The position numbers and the translations under genes are program-made. The notes under the pieces are model-generated. The model was not told the origin of the DNA. It saw only the letters and a program-made list of their open reading frames with translations, and did no database searches. Source: Candidatus Woesearchaeota archaeon (GTDB taxonomy: Archaea > Nanobdellota > Nanobdellia > Woesearchaeales > GW2011-AR4). Taken from it: a stretch of 8,453 nt of DNA. Below are positions 1-6,311 of this stretch, in pieces. The DNA lies in the NCBI GenBank assembly GCA_016185865.1, contig JACPMU010000099.1:1-8453 (forward strand). Reading direction: 5' to 3'. Numbering within the stretch: the stretch's first letter is position 1; every line of letters starts with the position of its first letter.

Positions 1-1985
1 GAATACCAACCTTCACAACAAGGCCGGATACTGTATACAGCGTGACGTTCATCGTGATAGCTCCTGAGCATCCGCTTGTTTTGGATTTAGTCAAAGGCAC
101 AAAACATGAAAAAGAGGCATTAGAAACAATAAAAAAAATCAAGCAGCAGACAAGGGAGGAAAGGACAACTGCCGAAGGCAAGGACAAGATAGGGTGCTTC
201 TTGGGCAAGCATGCCGTTAATCCTGTCAATGGCGGGGAAGTTCCGATCTATCTTGCTAATTTCGTTTTGATGGACTACGGAACCGGGATTGTAATGGCTG
301 ACGCTCACGATCAAAGAGATTTTGAGTTTGCAAAAAAATACAAAATTCCCTTAAAGTTTGTAATTTCTTCGGATGGAAATCCAATTGATGCAGGCAGGGC
401 GGAAGCCGCATACACAGAAGACGGAATACTTTTCAATTCAGGAAAATTCTCGGGAATGAAAAACAGGGAAGCCATCGAGCCTATTTCTGAGTGGATGGAA
501 AAGGAAAAAATCGGCAAAAGAAGTGTGAATTACAAGATAAGGGACTGGCTTATATCTCGTCAAAGGTACTGGGGCACTCCTATTCCTATAATCTACTGCG
601 AAAAATGCGGAATTACACAGGTTCCTTATGATGAGCTGCCTGTCAAGCTGCCAAAGCCTGAAAAGTGCAGGTTCACAGGACAAGGAAATCCACTGGAAAC
701 GTGCAAGGAGTTTGTAGAGGCAAAATGCCCGAAGTGCAGCGGAAAGGCAAAAAGGGAAACAGATACAATGGACACTTTTGTTGACAGCTCATGGTATTTT
801 TTGAGATATTGCAGCCCTAAATTTGAGAAAGGGCCTTTTGACAAGGAGATTGCAGAATACTGGATGCCTGTTGACCAGTACATTGGGGGCATAGAGCATG
901 CAATACTGCACCTGCTTTACGCAAGGTTCTTTACAAAGGCATTAAGGGACCTTGGATTGGCGACAGTTGACGAGCCTTTTGCAAGGCTTTTAACACAGGG
1001 AATGGTCATAAAGGACGGCGCAAAAATGTCAAAGTCCCTTGGAAATGTAGTTGATCCTGCGGAAATAAGCGGAAAATACGGGTCTGACACAGCAAGATTA
1101 TTTATTTTGTTTGCCGCGCTGCCCGAAAAGGAATTGGACTGGAATGATAAAGGCGTTAATGGCTCATTCAAATTCCTGAACAAGGTTTATAATTTAGTAA
1201 ATGACAATGCAGGCAATATTTCCTTGAATCATTATGACGAGCATAAACTAAATGACAAGGACAGATATGTCCTGAGCAAGATGCACCTGACAATAAGGAA
1301 TGTAACAGAGCATATTGAGAAATTCGAGTTCTCGCTTGCAATCGGAAAGATAATGGAATACTTTGATGTCCTGCAGAAGTATAAAGACAAAAGTAAAGAG
1401 GTTTTTGGCGAAGCAGTCAGGAATTTAACATTGATGATGCTGCCTTTCACCCCTCATTTAAGCGAGGAGCTCTGGCACATGGCAAAATGCGAGGGATTTG
1501 CCTCGCTGCAGAGATGGCCCAGCTTTGACGAGAACAAGATTGACAAAAGGGCAGAGGCAGTTGCATTGCTTGCTGAAAATACAAGAAGGGACATTATTGA
1601 AATTTTGAAACTAACAAAAATGGAAAATCCAGGGAAAATAACACTTTTTGTAGCTGACAAATGGAAGTATGACTTTATGGAAAGCCTGTCAAATGAGATG
1701 AAAAAAACCAGAAATTCCGGTGAAATAATTAAGTCATTGATGGCAACCGGCCTTAAAATTTACAGCAACGAGATTGCAAAGCTTGTCCCAAAATTATTAA
1801 ATGACGAAACCAGAATCCCCAAGACTGTTTTAAGCCAGGAAATAGAATTTCATGCCCTGAATGATGCTTCTGAAAGCTATGAAAACGAGTTCAAATGCAA
1901 AATAGCTGTAGTTGCTGCCGAAAAATCATCCGAAATCAAGGCAAAGCAGTCGCTGCCTGGAAAAGCGGCTATCCTGGTTGAATAG
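1..1985 (+). CDS. leuS: Leucyl-tRNA synthetase, bacterial-type core (5'-partial)
   Basis: Charges tRNA-Leu with leucine in the cytoplasm and hydrolyses mischarged products. The 660 visible residues begin inside the CP1 editing domain; the frame is open to the left edge from the first full codon at base 3, so the nucleotide-binding HIGH region lies outside. Visible in order (visible numbering): the threonine-rich editing motif FTTRPDT (4-10), the editing loop AHDQRD with its conserved Asp (about 103), DWLISRQRYWGTPIPI after the editing domain, a zinc module with CxxC pairs (199/202 and 242/245), DTMDTFVDSSWYFLRY, the KMSKS loop (341-345), an anticodon-binding helical domain (about 400-495), and a tail of about 150 residues ending in LPGKAAILVE. 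The order editing domain, then RQRYWG, then zinc module is the bacterial LeuRS arrangement. The tail instead resembles archaeal LeuRS. A GTG at 42 is internal and not a start. The stop lies one base from the convergent channel gene. Confidence 0.96.
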   Translation, partial: IPTFTTRPDTVYSVTFIVIAPEHPLVLDLVKGTKHEKEALETIKKIKQQTREERTTAEGKDKIGCFLGKHAVNPVNGGEVPIYLANFVLMDYGTGIVMADAHDQRDFEFAKKYKIPLKFVISSDGNPIDAGRAEAAYTEDGILFNSGKFSGMKNREAIEPISEWMEKEKIGKRSVNYKIRDWLISRQRYWGTPIPIIYCEKCGITQVPYDELPVKLPKPEKCRFTGQGNPLETCKEFVEAKCPKCSGKAKRETDTMDTFVDSSWYFLRYCSPKFEKGPFDKEIAEYWMPVDQYIGGIEHAILHLLYARFFTKALRDLGLATVDEPFARLLTQGMVIKDGAKMSKSLGNVVDPAEISGKYGSDTARLFILFAALPEKELDWNDKGVNGSFKFLNKVYNLVNDNAGNISLNHYDEHKLNDKDRYVLSKMHLTIRNVTEHIEKFEFSLAIGKIMEYFDVLQKYKDKSKEVFGEAVRNLTLMMLPFTPHLSEELWHMAKCEGFASLQRWPSFDENKIDKRAEAVALLAENTRRDIIEILKLTKMENPGKITLFVADKWKYDFMESLSNEMKKTRNSGEIIKSLMATGLKIYSNEIAKLVPKLLNDETRIPKTVLSQEIEFHALNDASESYENEFKCKIAVVAAEKSSEIKAKQSLPGKAAILVE

Positions 1986-1986
1986 A

Positions 1987-1999
1987 TTATTTTCTTTTT
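1987..1999 (+). terminator. Possible T-rich transcription stop after leuS
   Basis: Immediately after the leuS stop codon the plus strand reads ATTATTTTCTTTTTG. Archaeal RNA polymerase commonly terminates at such T-tracts without a hairpin. The tract lies within the last codons of the convergent channel gene. There is no independent support, so this is only a candidate. Confidence 0.35.
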
Positions 2000-2445
2000 G
2001 CTGATTTTTCATACTCTTTTACCAGTTCCCCGGATTTAAAATTAAACAAGCTCATTAATTTGTCCCAAACTGTTTTAGTGTGCCTTATTTTTATCTTTCC
2101 TAACTTTTCCATCCAAAACTCCTCTCTTACCTCAACAAAATGGGAGGCTATAACTGACAGTCCGTATAGTGCAATTGCAACACCTGCAAATGCATAAACT
2201 ATTGTGAATATTTTGCCAAAATCCGTTTTTGGCGTTATATCGCCGTAGCCGACTGTTGTCATTGTTGCTGCAGAAAGGTAAAGCGCGTCTATGTAGCGCA
2301 ATTTTTCTATATAATGATAAAAAGTTGCGCCTCCAAATAAAAACAGCAATATAACTATCACAATGTAGATTATTCTTCTGTGGAATCTCTTGTGCTCTTC
2401 CTCTTCCATTTGGATTATTTTACTTTTGGGAATTTGCCGGATCAT
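1987..2445 (-). CDS. Small two-helix potassium channel (Ion_trans_2 type)
   Basis: Membrane protein of 152 residues with the minimal K+ channel architecture. It has a charged N-terminus, a first membrane helix at about 24-45, a pore helix at about 51-63, the selectivity filter TVGYGD at 64-69, and a second helix at about 76-101 with glycines suited to a gating hinge (88, 95). A charged tail of about 50 residues follows. It should conduct K+ as a tetramer. No RCK/TrkA-N ligand-binding domain follows the pore, unlike MthK-type channels, so gating is unclear. The chosen ATG overlaps the end of the upstream antiporter gene by 26 bases. Met13 (2407-2409) is an alternative start that would leave a 10-base gap and 140 residues; neither has a clear Shine-Dalgarno sequence. 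It is probably co-transcribed with the antiporter. The family call is firm; voltage sensing is unlikely because no S1-S4 helices are present. Confidence 0.93.
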   Translation of the reverse strand: MIRQIPKSKIIQMEEEEHKRFHRRIIYIVIVILLFLFGGATFYHYIEKLRYIDALYLSAATMTTVGYGDITPKTDFGKIFTIVYAFAGVAIALYGLSVIASHFVEVREEFWMEKLGKIKIRHTKTVWDKLMSLFNFKSGELVKEYEKSAKRK

Positions 2446-4222
2446 TTGATGTTTTATTCTTTGATTTTATCCTATTTCTTAACAGCAATTTATATTTTTT
2501 GCTGAATTTGTCAAAAGTCCTCTCGTGCCTTTTTGTGACAGAATGTATCAAATGCGATGCCCTAAACGCATAAATTAAAAATATGATCGTTAAAAAGCCA
2601 ACTGCAATGTGATAAACCAAGCTAATTTGGAAGAATAATAATACCCCGGGCAATAATACCAAAACTACGAATAAAAACAAAAGGAACATTATATTTCTGA
2701 ATATTCTCTTCTCATTGGCAATCTCACTCGGGTATATTCTAACAAAGAAGCCCAGAATATCCTTTATCAGATGCGAAGTGTTTCTTATAATATTTAAAGC
2801 GGGAAAAAATAGTGCTAAAAATACGAAAATAGTAGTTGCATAAACTATTAAGTTGCTCCTGAGGAAGGTTTGTGCATAAGACTGAAAAAAGTGCCAGAAA
2901 AAGAAACTTGCTGCCAGTATGAAAAATACTGCAATGATGTTGTTGATGATTTTTTTCCATTCAAGCGTTATTCTCCTTGTTTTGGTTTTGTCAACTAACA
3001 TCCCCCAGGATACGCTATTTAGGTATTTTGAAGCAAGCCTTGTGTTTTCTTTAACTCTTGTTGGAATAATTCTTGTTGTCAAATTATAGATTTTTTCAGA
3101 ATAATTTATCAAGGCGGACATTGAAATCGAAGATAATATTATGATTGCAGAAGTCAAGCTCACTAAATCTATGCCCAGGCCTACATCGGCCGATTCTCTT
3201 GCAATGAGCAAAGAAAATTCGCCGACAGAGAGCATGGCTATGCCGCTGAAAACAGCCTGCTTTCCGCTGAAATTAGTAAAAAGGTAGCTGCCAAAGCCAA
3301 CCGAAAAAAATTTTGACAATATATTGACTAAAAAAAGCAGCAGCACGATGCTTAAGTTGCCTAAGATAATGTTGAAGTTTACTAAGGTTCCTATTGAAAA
3401 AAAGAACAAAGATGTGAATGTTAGTATGAAAGGGTGGATTGCCCGCTGGAACATTGATGAATTTGGAAGAGACGCTACGATATTTCCAGCAAGAAATGCA
3501 CCAACCGATGGGGACAAATCAAGCAAAGATGCTAGGTAGCTCATGCCACCGCACAAGCCGAGGGACATGAAAGTTATTGTGTCTTCTGTACTATATTTAA
3601 CAAGCCACTTTAGTGCAGGTTTCAGCAGTCTTTGCAAGACAAGATATGCAGATACCATTAGTGTCAGCGATACCATAAGTCCGGTAAAAAGATTCAACGG
3701 GCTTAAATCAAGACTTGTGTTCAAACTGGAGAAAAAAGCCAATGCAAAGACACCAAATATATCTTCTAGAATTAAAATTGCAACAAGCAACGGTAGCTCC
3801 TCCCTTTTCAAAAGCCATTTTTGATCAAGAATTTTGATTACAATGACTGTACTGGTTATTGAAATTATTACTCCAATATACAATGATACAAGAAGACTAA
3901 GGCCAAGCAACAAAGCTGAGTAATACGACACAAGGAATACAAAGCCGAGCTTAAAGGATGCTATGAAAACAACGCGCAAGCCCAAGTTTAGTAGTTTCTG
4001 CAGGCTAAATTCTATGCCTACTGTAAAAAGCAATAAAACTGCTCCTATTTCAATTGAAATATTAATCAGAGACGCGTCTTTTATAAATCCCAATGTATTT
4101 GGACCTACAATCGCGCCTACAATTATCAACCCCAATACAGAAGGCTGCTTGAACCTTACTGCAAGCACTCCTCCTAAGATTGAGAATAAGATTATTAATC
4201 CCAATTCTACACTAAATGCCAT
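2420..4222 (-). CDS. CPA2/Kef-type cation:proton antiporter with extra C-terminal membrane domain
   Basis: Integral membrane protein of 600 residues, predicted to exchange K+ or Na+ for H+. Residues 1 to about 380 form the sodium/hydrogen-exchanger core. Visible are the family N-terminus with FKQPSVLGLIIVGAIVGP (25-41), ELGLE-like IGAVLLLFTVGIEF (59-72), the ion-site helix ITSTVIVIKIL (122-132), an acidic pair E153-D154 in LILEDIF where CPA2 members usually carry Q-D, and PSVGAFLAGNIVA (238-250). A loop (about 381-425) is followed by a second hydrophobic block with about four more helices (426-450, 455-475, 508-532, 534-553), then a basic tail. The soluble TrkA-N/RCK domain that often follows in KefB/KefC is absent. 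ATG at 4220-4222 is chosen because a TATA box sits about 26 bases upstream, fitting a leaderless transcript. First gene of a two-gene unit with the K+ channel. The transported ion cannot be decided from the sequence. Confidence 0.92.
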   Translation of the reverse strand: MAFSVELGLIILFSILGGVLAVRFKQPSVLGLIIVGAIVGPNTLGFIKDASLINISIEIGAVLLLFTVGIEFSLQKLLNLGLRVVFIASFKLGFVFLVSYYSALLLGLSLLVSLYIGVIISITSTVIVIKILDQKWLLKREELPLLVAILILEDIFGVFALAFFSSLNTSLDLSPLNLFTGLMVSLTLMVSAYLVLQRLLKPALKWLVKYSTEDTITFMSLGLCGGMSYLASLLDLSPSVGAFLAGNIVASLPNSSMFQRAIHPFILTFTSLFFFSIGTLVNFNIILGNLSIVLLLFLVNILSKFFSVGFGSYLFTNFSGKQAVFSGIAMLSVGEFSLLIARESADVGLGIDLVSLTSAIIILSSISMSALINYSEKIYNLTTRIIPTRVKENTRLASKYLNSVSWGMLVDKTKTRRITLEWKKIINNIIAVFFILAASFFFWHFFQSYAQTFLRSNLIVYATTIFVFLALFFPALNIIRNTSHLIKDILGFFVRIYPSEIANEKRIFRNIMFLLFLFVVLVLLPGVLLFFQISLVYHIAVGFLTIIFLIYAFRASHLIHSVTKRHERTFDKFSKKYKLLLRNRIKSKNKTSNDPANSQK

Positions 4223-4244
4223 TGTTATATTTAAACATAGATAC

Positions 4245-4252
4245 TATATAAA
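4245..4252 (-). promoter_or_regulatory. TATA box for antiporter/channel operon
   Basis: Read on the minus strand, TTTATATA, preceded by an AAT-rich stretch, matches the archaeal TATA consensus. Its centre is about 26 bases from the antiporter ATG, so transcription would start at or next to the start codon, giving a leaderless mRNA. No Shine-Dalgarno sequence lies between, which agrees. Confidence 0.6.
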
Positions 4253-4264
4253 TTATTTGCAAGC

Positions 4265-4288
4265 TATAAACAAAAACAATATAAACAA
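4265..4288. repeat. Two 9-bp direct repeats in divergent promoter region
   Basis: TATAAACAA occurs at 4265-4273 and again at 4280-4288, separated by AAACAA. The copies start 15 bases apart, about one and a half helical turns. Each contains a TATAAA, so they may be alternative TATA boxes for the dehydrogenase or a regulator site. In AT-rich DNA a chance repeat is also possible. Confidence 0.5.
4280..4285 (+). promoter_or_regulatory. Candidate TATA box for dehydrogenase gene
   Basis: TATAAA centred about 32 bases before the ATG at 4315 would place the transcription start near 4308, giving a leader of only a few bases. A second TATAAA at 4265-4270 would give a leader of about 20 bases. Which one is used cannot be told from the sequence. 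Confidence 0.4.
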
Positions 4289-4314
4289 GAAGCCTTGGAT
4301 TTTTGCCTTCTAAG

Positions 4315-5430
4315 ATGAAATACAATATTGCGGTTTTTCCGGGAGACGGCGTAGGACCAGAGTTAATTAATGAGGGAATCAAGATAGTTGAGAAAGCAGC
4401 TGAGCTTGACAAGTTTGAGGTCGAATGGAGCAGCTATCCCCATGGGGCAGAGCATTACCTTGAGACAAAAGAAGAATTAAATGAGAAAATACTAAAAGAT
4501 ATTAAAAATTCATGCAATGCAATCTATTGCGGCACTTTTGACATTGCAAACGGGCAGAAAATTTCCAGCCTTATAAGAGAATATTTTAACCAATTTATCA
4601 GCTTAAGGCCGATAAAACTGCTGCCAGGAGTTGAAAGCCCGCTGGCAGGCAAGACCCATGATGAGATAGATTTAGTTATTATAAGAGAAAATTCTGAGGA
4701 CTTTTATGTCAAAGCCGGCGGAAGGGCTAAAAACGGCAAAAACAGGCATCAGCTGGAAATTGAGAATGGCGCATTAAAGGCAAAATTCGGGCTTAGCATA
4801 GAAACAAAAGGAAATGAGATTGCTTACCAAATGGGAATTATAAGCAGAAAAGGATGCGAGAAAGCTGCAAAGTACGCTTTTGAATATGCAAAAAGAAAAA
4901 ACAAAAGCAAAATTATTTCTGTTGACAAGGCAAGCATAATGGATTGCTACAGCCTGTGGCGCGAGTGCTTTGAGAAAATTGGAAAAGAGCAGAATAGCAT
5001 AGAATACGGATTTGAGCTCATTGACGCAGCTGTAATCAATTTGATAAGGCAGCCGGAAAAATACCAGGTCATTGCAGCTCCGAATATGTTCGGTGACATT
5101 TTGGGCGACTTGGGCACCGCAATACAAGGGGGGTTGCTGTTTGCCGCAGGCGGAAACATAAATCCTGAGGGGATTTCAATGTTCGAGCCGGTGCACGGGA
5201 GCGCTGCAAAGCTGAAAGGCCAGGGCATTGTAAACCCGATTGCAACAATATGGGCAGGAGCCTTGATGCTGGATGCAATCGGGCAGCATAAATCGCATGA
5301 TTTAATAATAAAGGCAATAGAATCTGTTCTTAAAGACGGAAGGACAAAGACCCAGGATTTAGACGGGAACAACACAACATCAGAAATGGGAGATGCAATT
5401 GCTGACAAGCTGATAGAGATTCATGACTGA
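4315..5430 (+). CDS. Isocitrate/isopropylmalate-family NAD(P)-dependent decarboxylating dehydrogenase
   Basis: Cytoplasmic beta-decarboxylating dehydrogenase of 371 residues, the normal family length. Visible: FPGDGVGPE at the N-terminus (8-16), substrate arginines R88, R98 and R124, RENSEDFY with Y131, K205 in VDKASIM, D237, and the metal aspartates D261 and D265 in NMFGDILGD. The cofactor region is EPVHGSAAKLKGQGIVNP (291-308), and a C-terminal TTSEMGDAIADKL (354-366) is shared with LeuB-like members. ATG 4315 is preferred over an in-frame TTG at 4303 because the protein then begins right before the first beta strand. The catalytic set is complete, so it should oxidise and decarboxylate a (2R,3S)-2-hydroxy acid. 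Isocitrate, isopropylmalate, homoisocitrate, malate and tartrate enzymes share these motifs, and no leucine or lysine pathway genes are nearby, so I give no symbol. The lysine at 299 hints at NADP use. Confidence 0.9.
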   Translation: MKYNIAVFPGDGVGPELINEGIKIVEKAAELDKFEVEWSSYPHGAEHYLETKEELNEKILKDIKNSCNAIYCGTFDIANGQKISSLIREYFNQFISLRPIKLLPGVESPLAGKTHDEIDLVIIRENSEDFYVKAGGRAKNGKNRHQLEIENGALKAKFGLSIETKGNEIAYQMGIISRKGCEKAAKYAFEYAKRKNKSKIISVDKASIMDCYSLWRECFEKIGKEQNSIEYGFELIDAAVINLIRQPEKYQVIAAPNMFGDILGDLGTAIQGGLLFAAGGNINPEGISMFEPVHGSAAKLKGQGIVNPIATIWAGALMLDAIGQHKSHDLIIKAIESVLKDGRTKTQDLDGNNTTSEMGDAIADKLIEIHD

Positions 5431-5461
5431 AATTGGCATATTAAAAATAACTTAACTAAAA

Positions 5462-5887
5462 ATGAAACTGCCGCGCCCGGATTACTACCAAGGAATACTG
5501 CAGCTTAGAGACGTTACTGAGGAAATTATCAGTTTTGTCCGCAACCAGGTTAAAAAAAGAGAAGATGTTGCTATAACTAAAACAGTGAGGCTTGGCAATG
5601 GAGTAGATTTATACATAACTTCGCAGAAATTTATAACGATGCTGGGCAAGAAGCTCAAGGAGAGCTTCGGCGGCGAATTAAAAATAAGCTCAAAGCTCCA
5701 TACAAGAAGGAAAGGAAAGAACCTCTACAGGGTGAATGCGCTTTTCAGGCTGTCAAAATACAAAAAAGGCGATGTTGTTGAGGTAAGAGGGGATAAAGTA
5801 AGGCTTATAAGAATCGGCAAGAAGATATTTGCAAGGAATTTGAAGACAGGAAGCAAAGTAACAATAAGAAAAAGCGACCTAAATTAG
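5462..5887 (+). CDS. Short NMD3-like protein (C-terminal domains only)
   Basis: Basic protein of 141 residues resembling the part of archaeal/eukaryotic NMD3 that follows the zinc ribbons. NMD3 binds the large ribosomal subunit and, in eukaryotes, exports the 60S particle. Visible: PDYYQGILQLRD (6-17), the usual start of the first conserved NMD3 block; GNGVDLYITSQKF (45-57); an FGGELKISSKLHTRRKGKNLYRVNALFRL-like block (69-97); and a small beta-rich segment KKGDVVEVRGDKVRLI (101-116) resembling the SH3/eIF5A-like end. The N-terminal CxxC zinc pairs of full-length NMD3 are missing. They were not lost by a wrong start, because an in-frame TAA at 5453-5455 lies three codons upstream. It follows the dehydrogenase gene by 31 bases, an AT-rich gap without a clear Shine-Dalgarno sequence, and could be co-transcribed. 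The family call rests on motif memory, not a search. Confidence 0.7.
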   Translation: MKLPRPDYYQGILQLRDVTEEIISFVRNQVKKREDVAITKTVRLGNGVDLYITSQKFITMLGKKLKESFGGELKISSKLHTRRKGKNLYRVNALFRLSKYKKGDVVEVRGDKVRLIRIGKKIFARNLKTGSKVTIRKSDLN

Positions 5888-5900
5888 CCCTGGCATAAGC

Positions 5901-5908
5901 TTTATAAG
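5901..5908 (+). promoter_or_regulatory. TATA box of the riboflavin operon
   Basis: TTTATAAG is centred 26-27 bases before the GTG at 5931, the distance expected between an archaeal TATA box and its transcription start. The operon mRNA would then begin at the GTG itself, a leaderless start, and this supports GTG as the real initiation codon. The 43-base gap contains nothing resembling an FMN riboswitch. Confidence 0.65.
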
Positions 5909-5930
5909 TTAAGTTAGAATACTTTGCTGC

Positions 5931-6311
5931 GTGAAAAATGCAATTAATGGTACCATAGTAAAGGGTCTTGGCGAAGGGGCTTATTTCATGTCGATGAAGC
6001 ATTACCAAAAAGAGATGCAAAAAAAGCTCGGCTTTAAAGCCTATCCCGGAACATTAAATTTAAAGGTCAACAAAAAACAAATTGATTTATTAAAAAAACT
6101 ATTGCCGATTAAAATTAATGGCTTCAAGCAAAAAAATAAGGCATATGGCGGGGCAGACTGCTACAAGTCCAAAATCAATAATGTGAATGGGTCAATTATT
6201 GTCCCGCATTTAACGAAGCATAAAGATGTTATTGAATTCATTGCTCCTGTTCATTTGAAGTCAGAGCTGAAGCTTAAAGACGGAGATAAAATAAAGGTTG
6301 AATTAATATGA
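5931..6311 (+). CDS. ribK: CTP-dependent riboflavin kinase, archaeal type
   Basis: Phosphorylates riboflavin to FMN, using CTP rather than ATP. The 126 residues are close to the length of the MJ0056 enzyme and form a single catalytic domain without the N-terminal helix-turn-helix found in some archaeal homologues. Motifs visible: the glycine-rich NGTIVKGLGEGAYFMS (6-21), Y25, LGFKAYPGTLNLKV (33-46) with the conserved P-G-T-L-N that contacts nucleotide and flavin, FKQKNKAYGGADCY (65-78), and a C-terminal LKDGDKIKVEL strand (115-125). The GTG start fits the TATA box 26-27 bases upstream. The next ATG would cut into or past the glycine-rich loop. First gene of the ribK-ribC-ribH operon; its TGA overlaps the ribC ATG as ATGA. 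The family call is firm, as this fold is found essentially only in archaea. Confidence 0.93.
   Translation: MKNAINGTIVKGLGEGAYFMSMKHYQKEMQKKLGFKAYPGTLNLKVNKKQIDLLKKLLPIKINGFKQKNKAYGGADCYKSKINNVNGSIIVPHLTKHKDVIEFIAPVHLKSELKLKDGDKIKVELI

Noticed and set aside
42..1985. GTG at 42 as the leuS start
   Set aside because: The frame is open to the left edge and the residues before it (PTFTTRPDTVYS) are conserved LeuRS editing-domain sequence, so the gene is simply cut by the window.
3963..4313. Plus-strand frame of 116 codons opposite the antiporter
   Set aside because: It lies antisense to a clearly conserved membrane protein and runs across its promoter; the product has no recognisable features.
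4303..4314. TTG at 4303 as the dehydrogenase start
   Set aside because: It adds only four residues before the conserved N-terminus; the ATG at 4315 is a better start codon and sits right before the first beta strand.
4774..5408. Minus-strand open frames opposite the dehydrogenase
   Set aside because: They mirror a gene with a full catalytic motif set and show no domain of their own.
4315..5430. Naming the dehydrogenase leuB because of the nearby leuS
   Set aside because: leuS is a translation gene, no leucine-pathway genes are present, and the cofactor and substrate motifs differ from standard LeuB.
5888..5930. FMN riboswitch before the riboflavin operon
   Set aside because: The gap is only 43 bases, far too short for the RFN element, and contains a TATA box instead.
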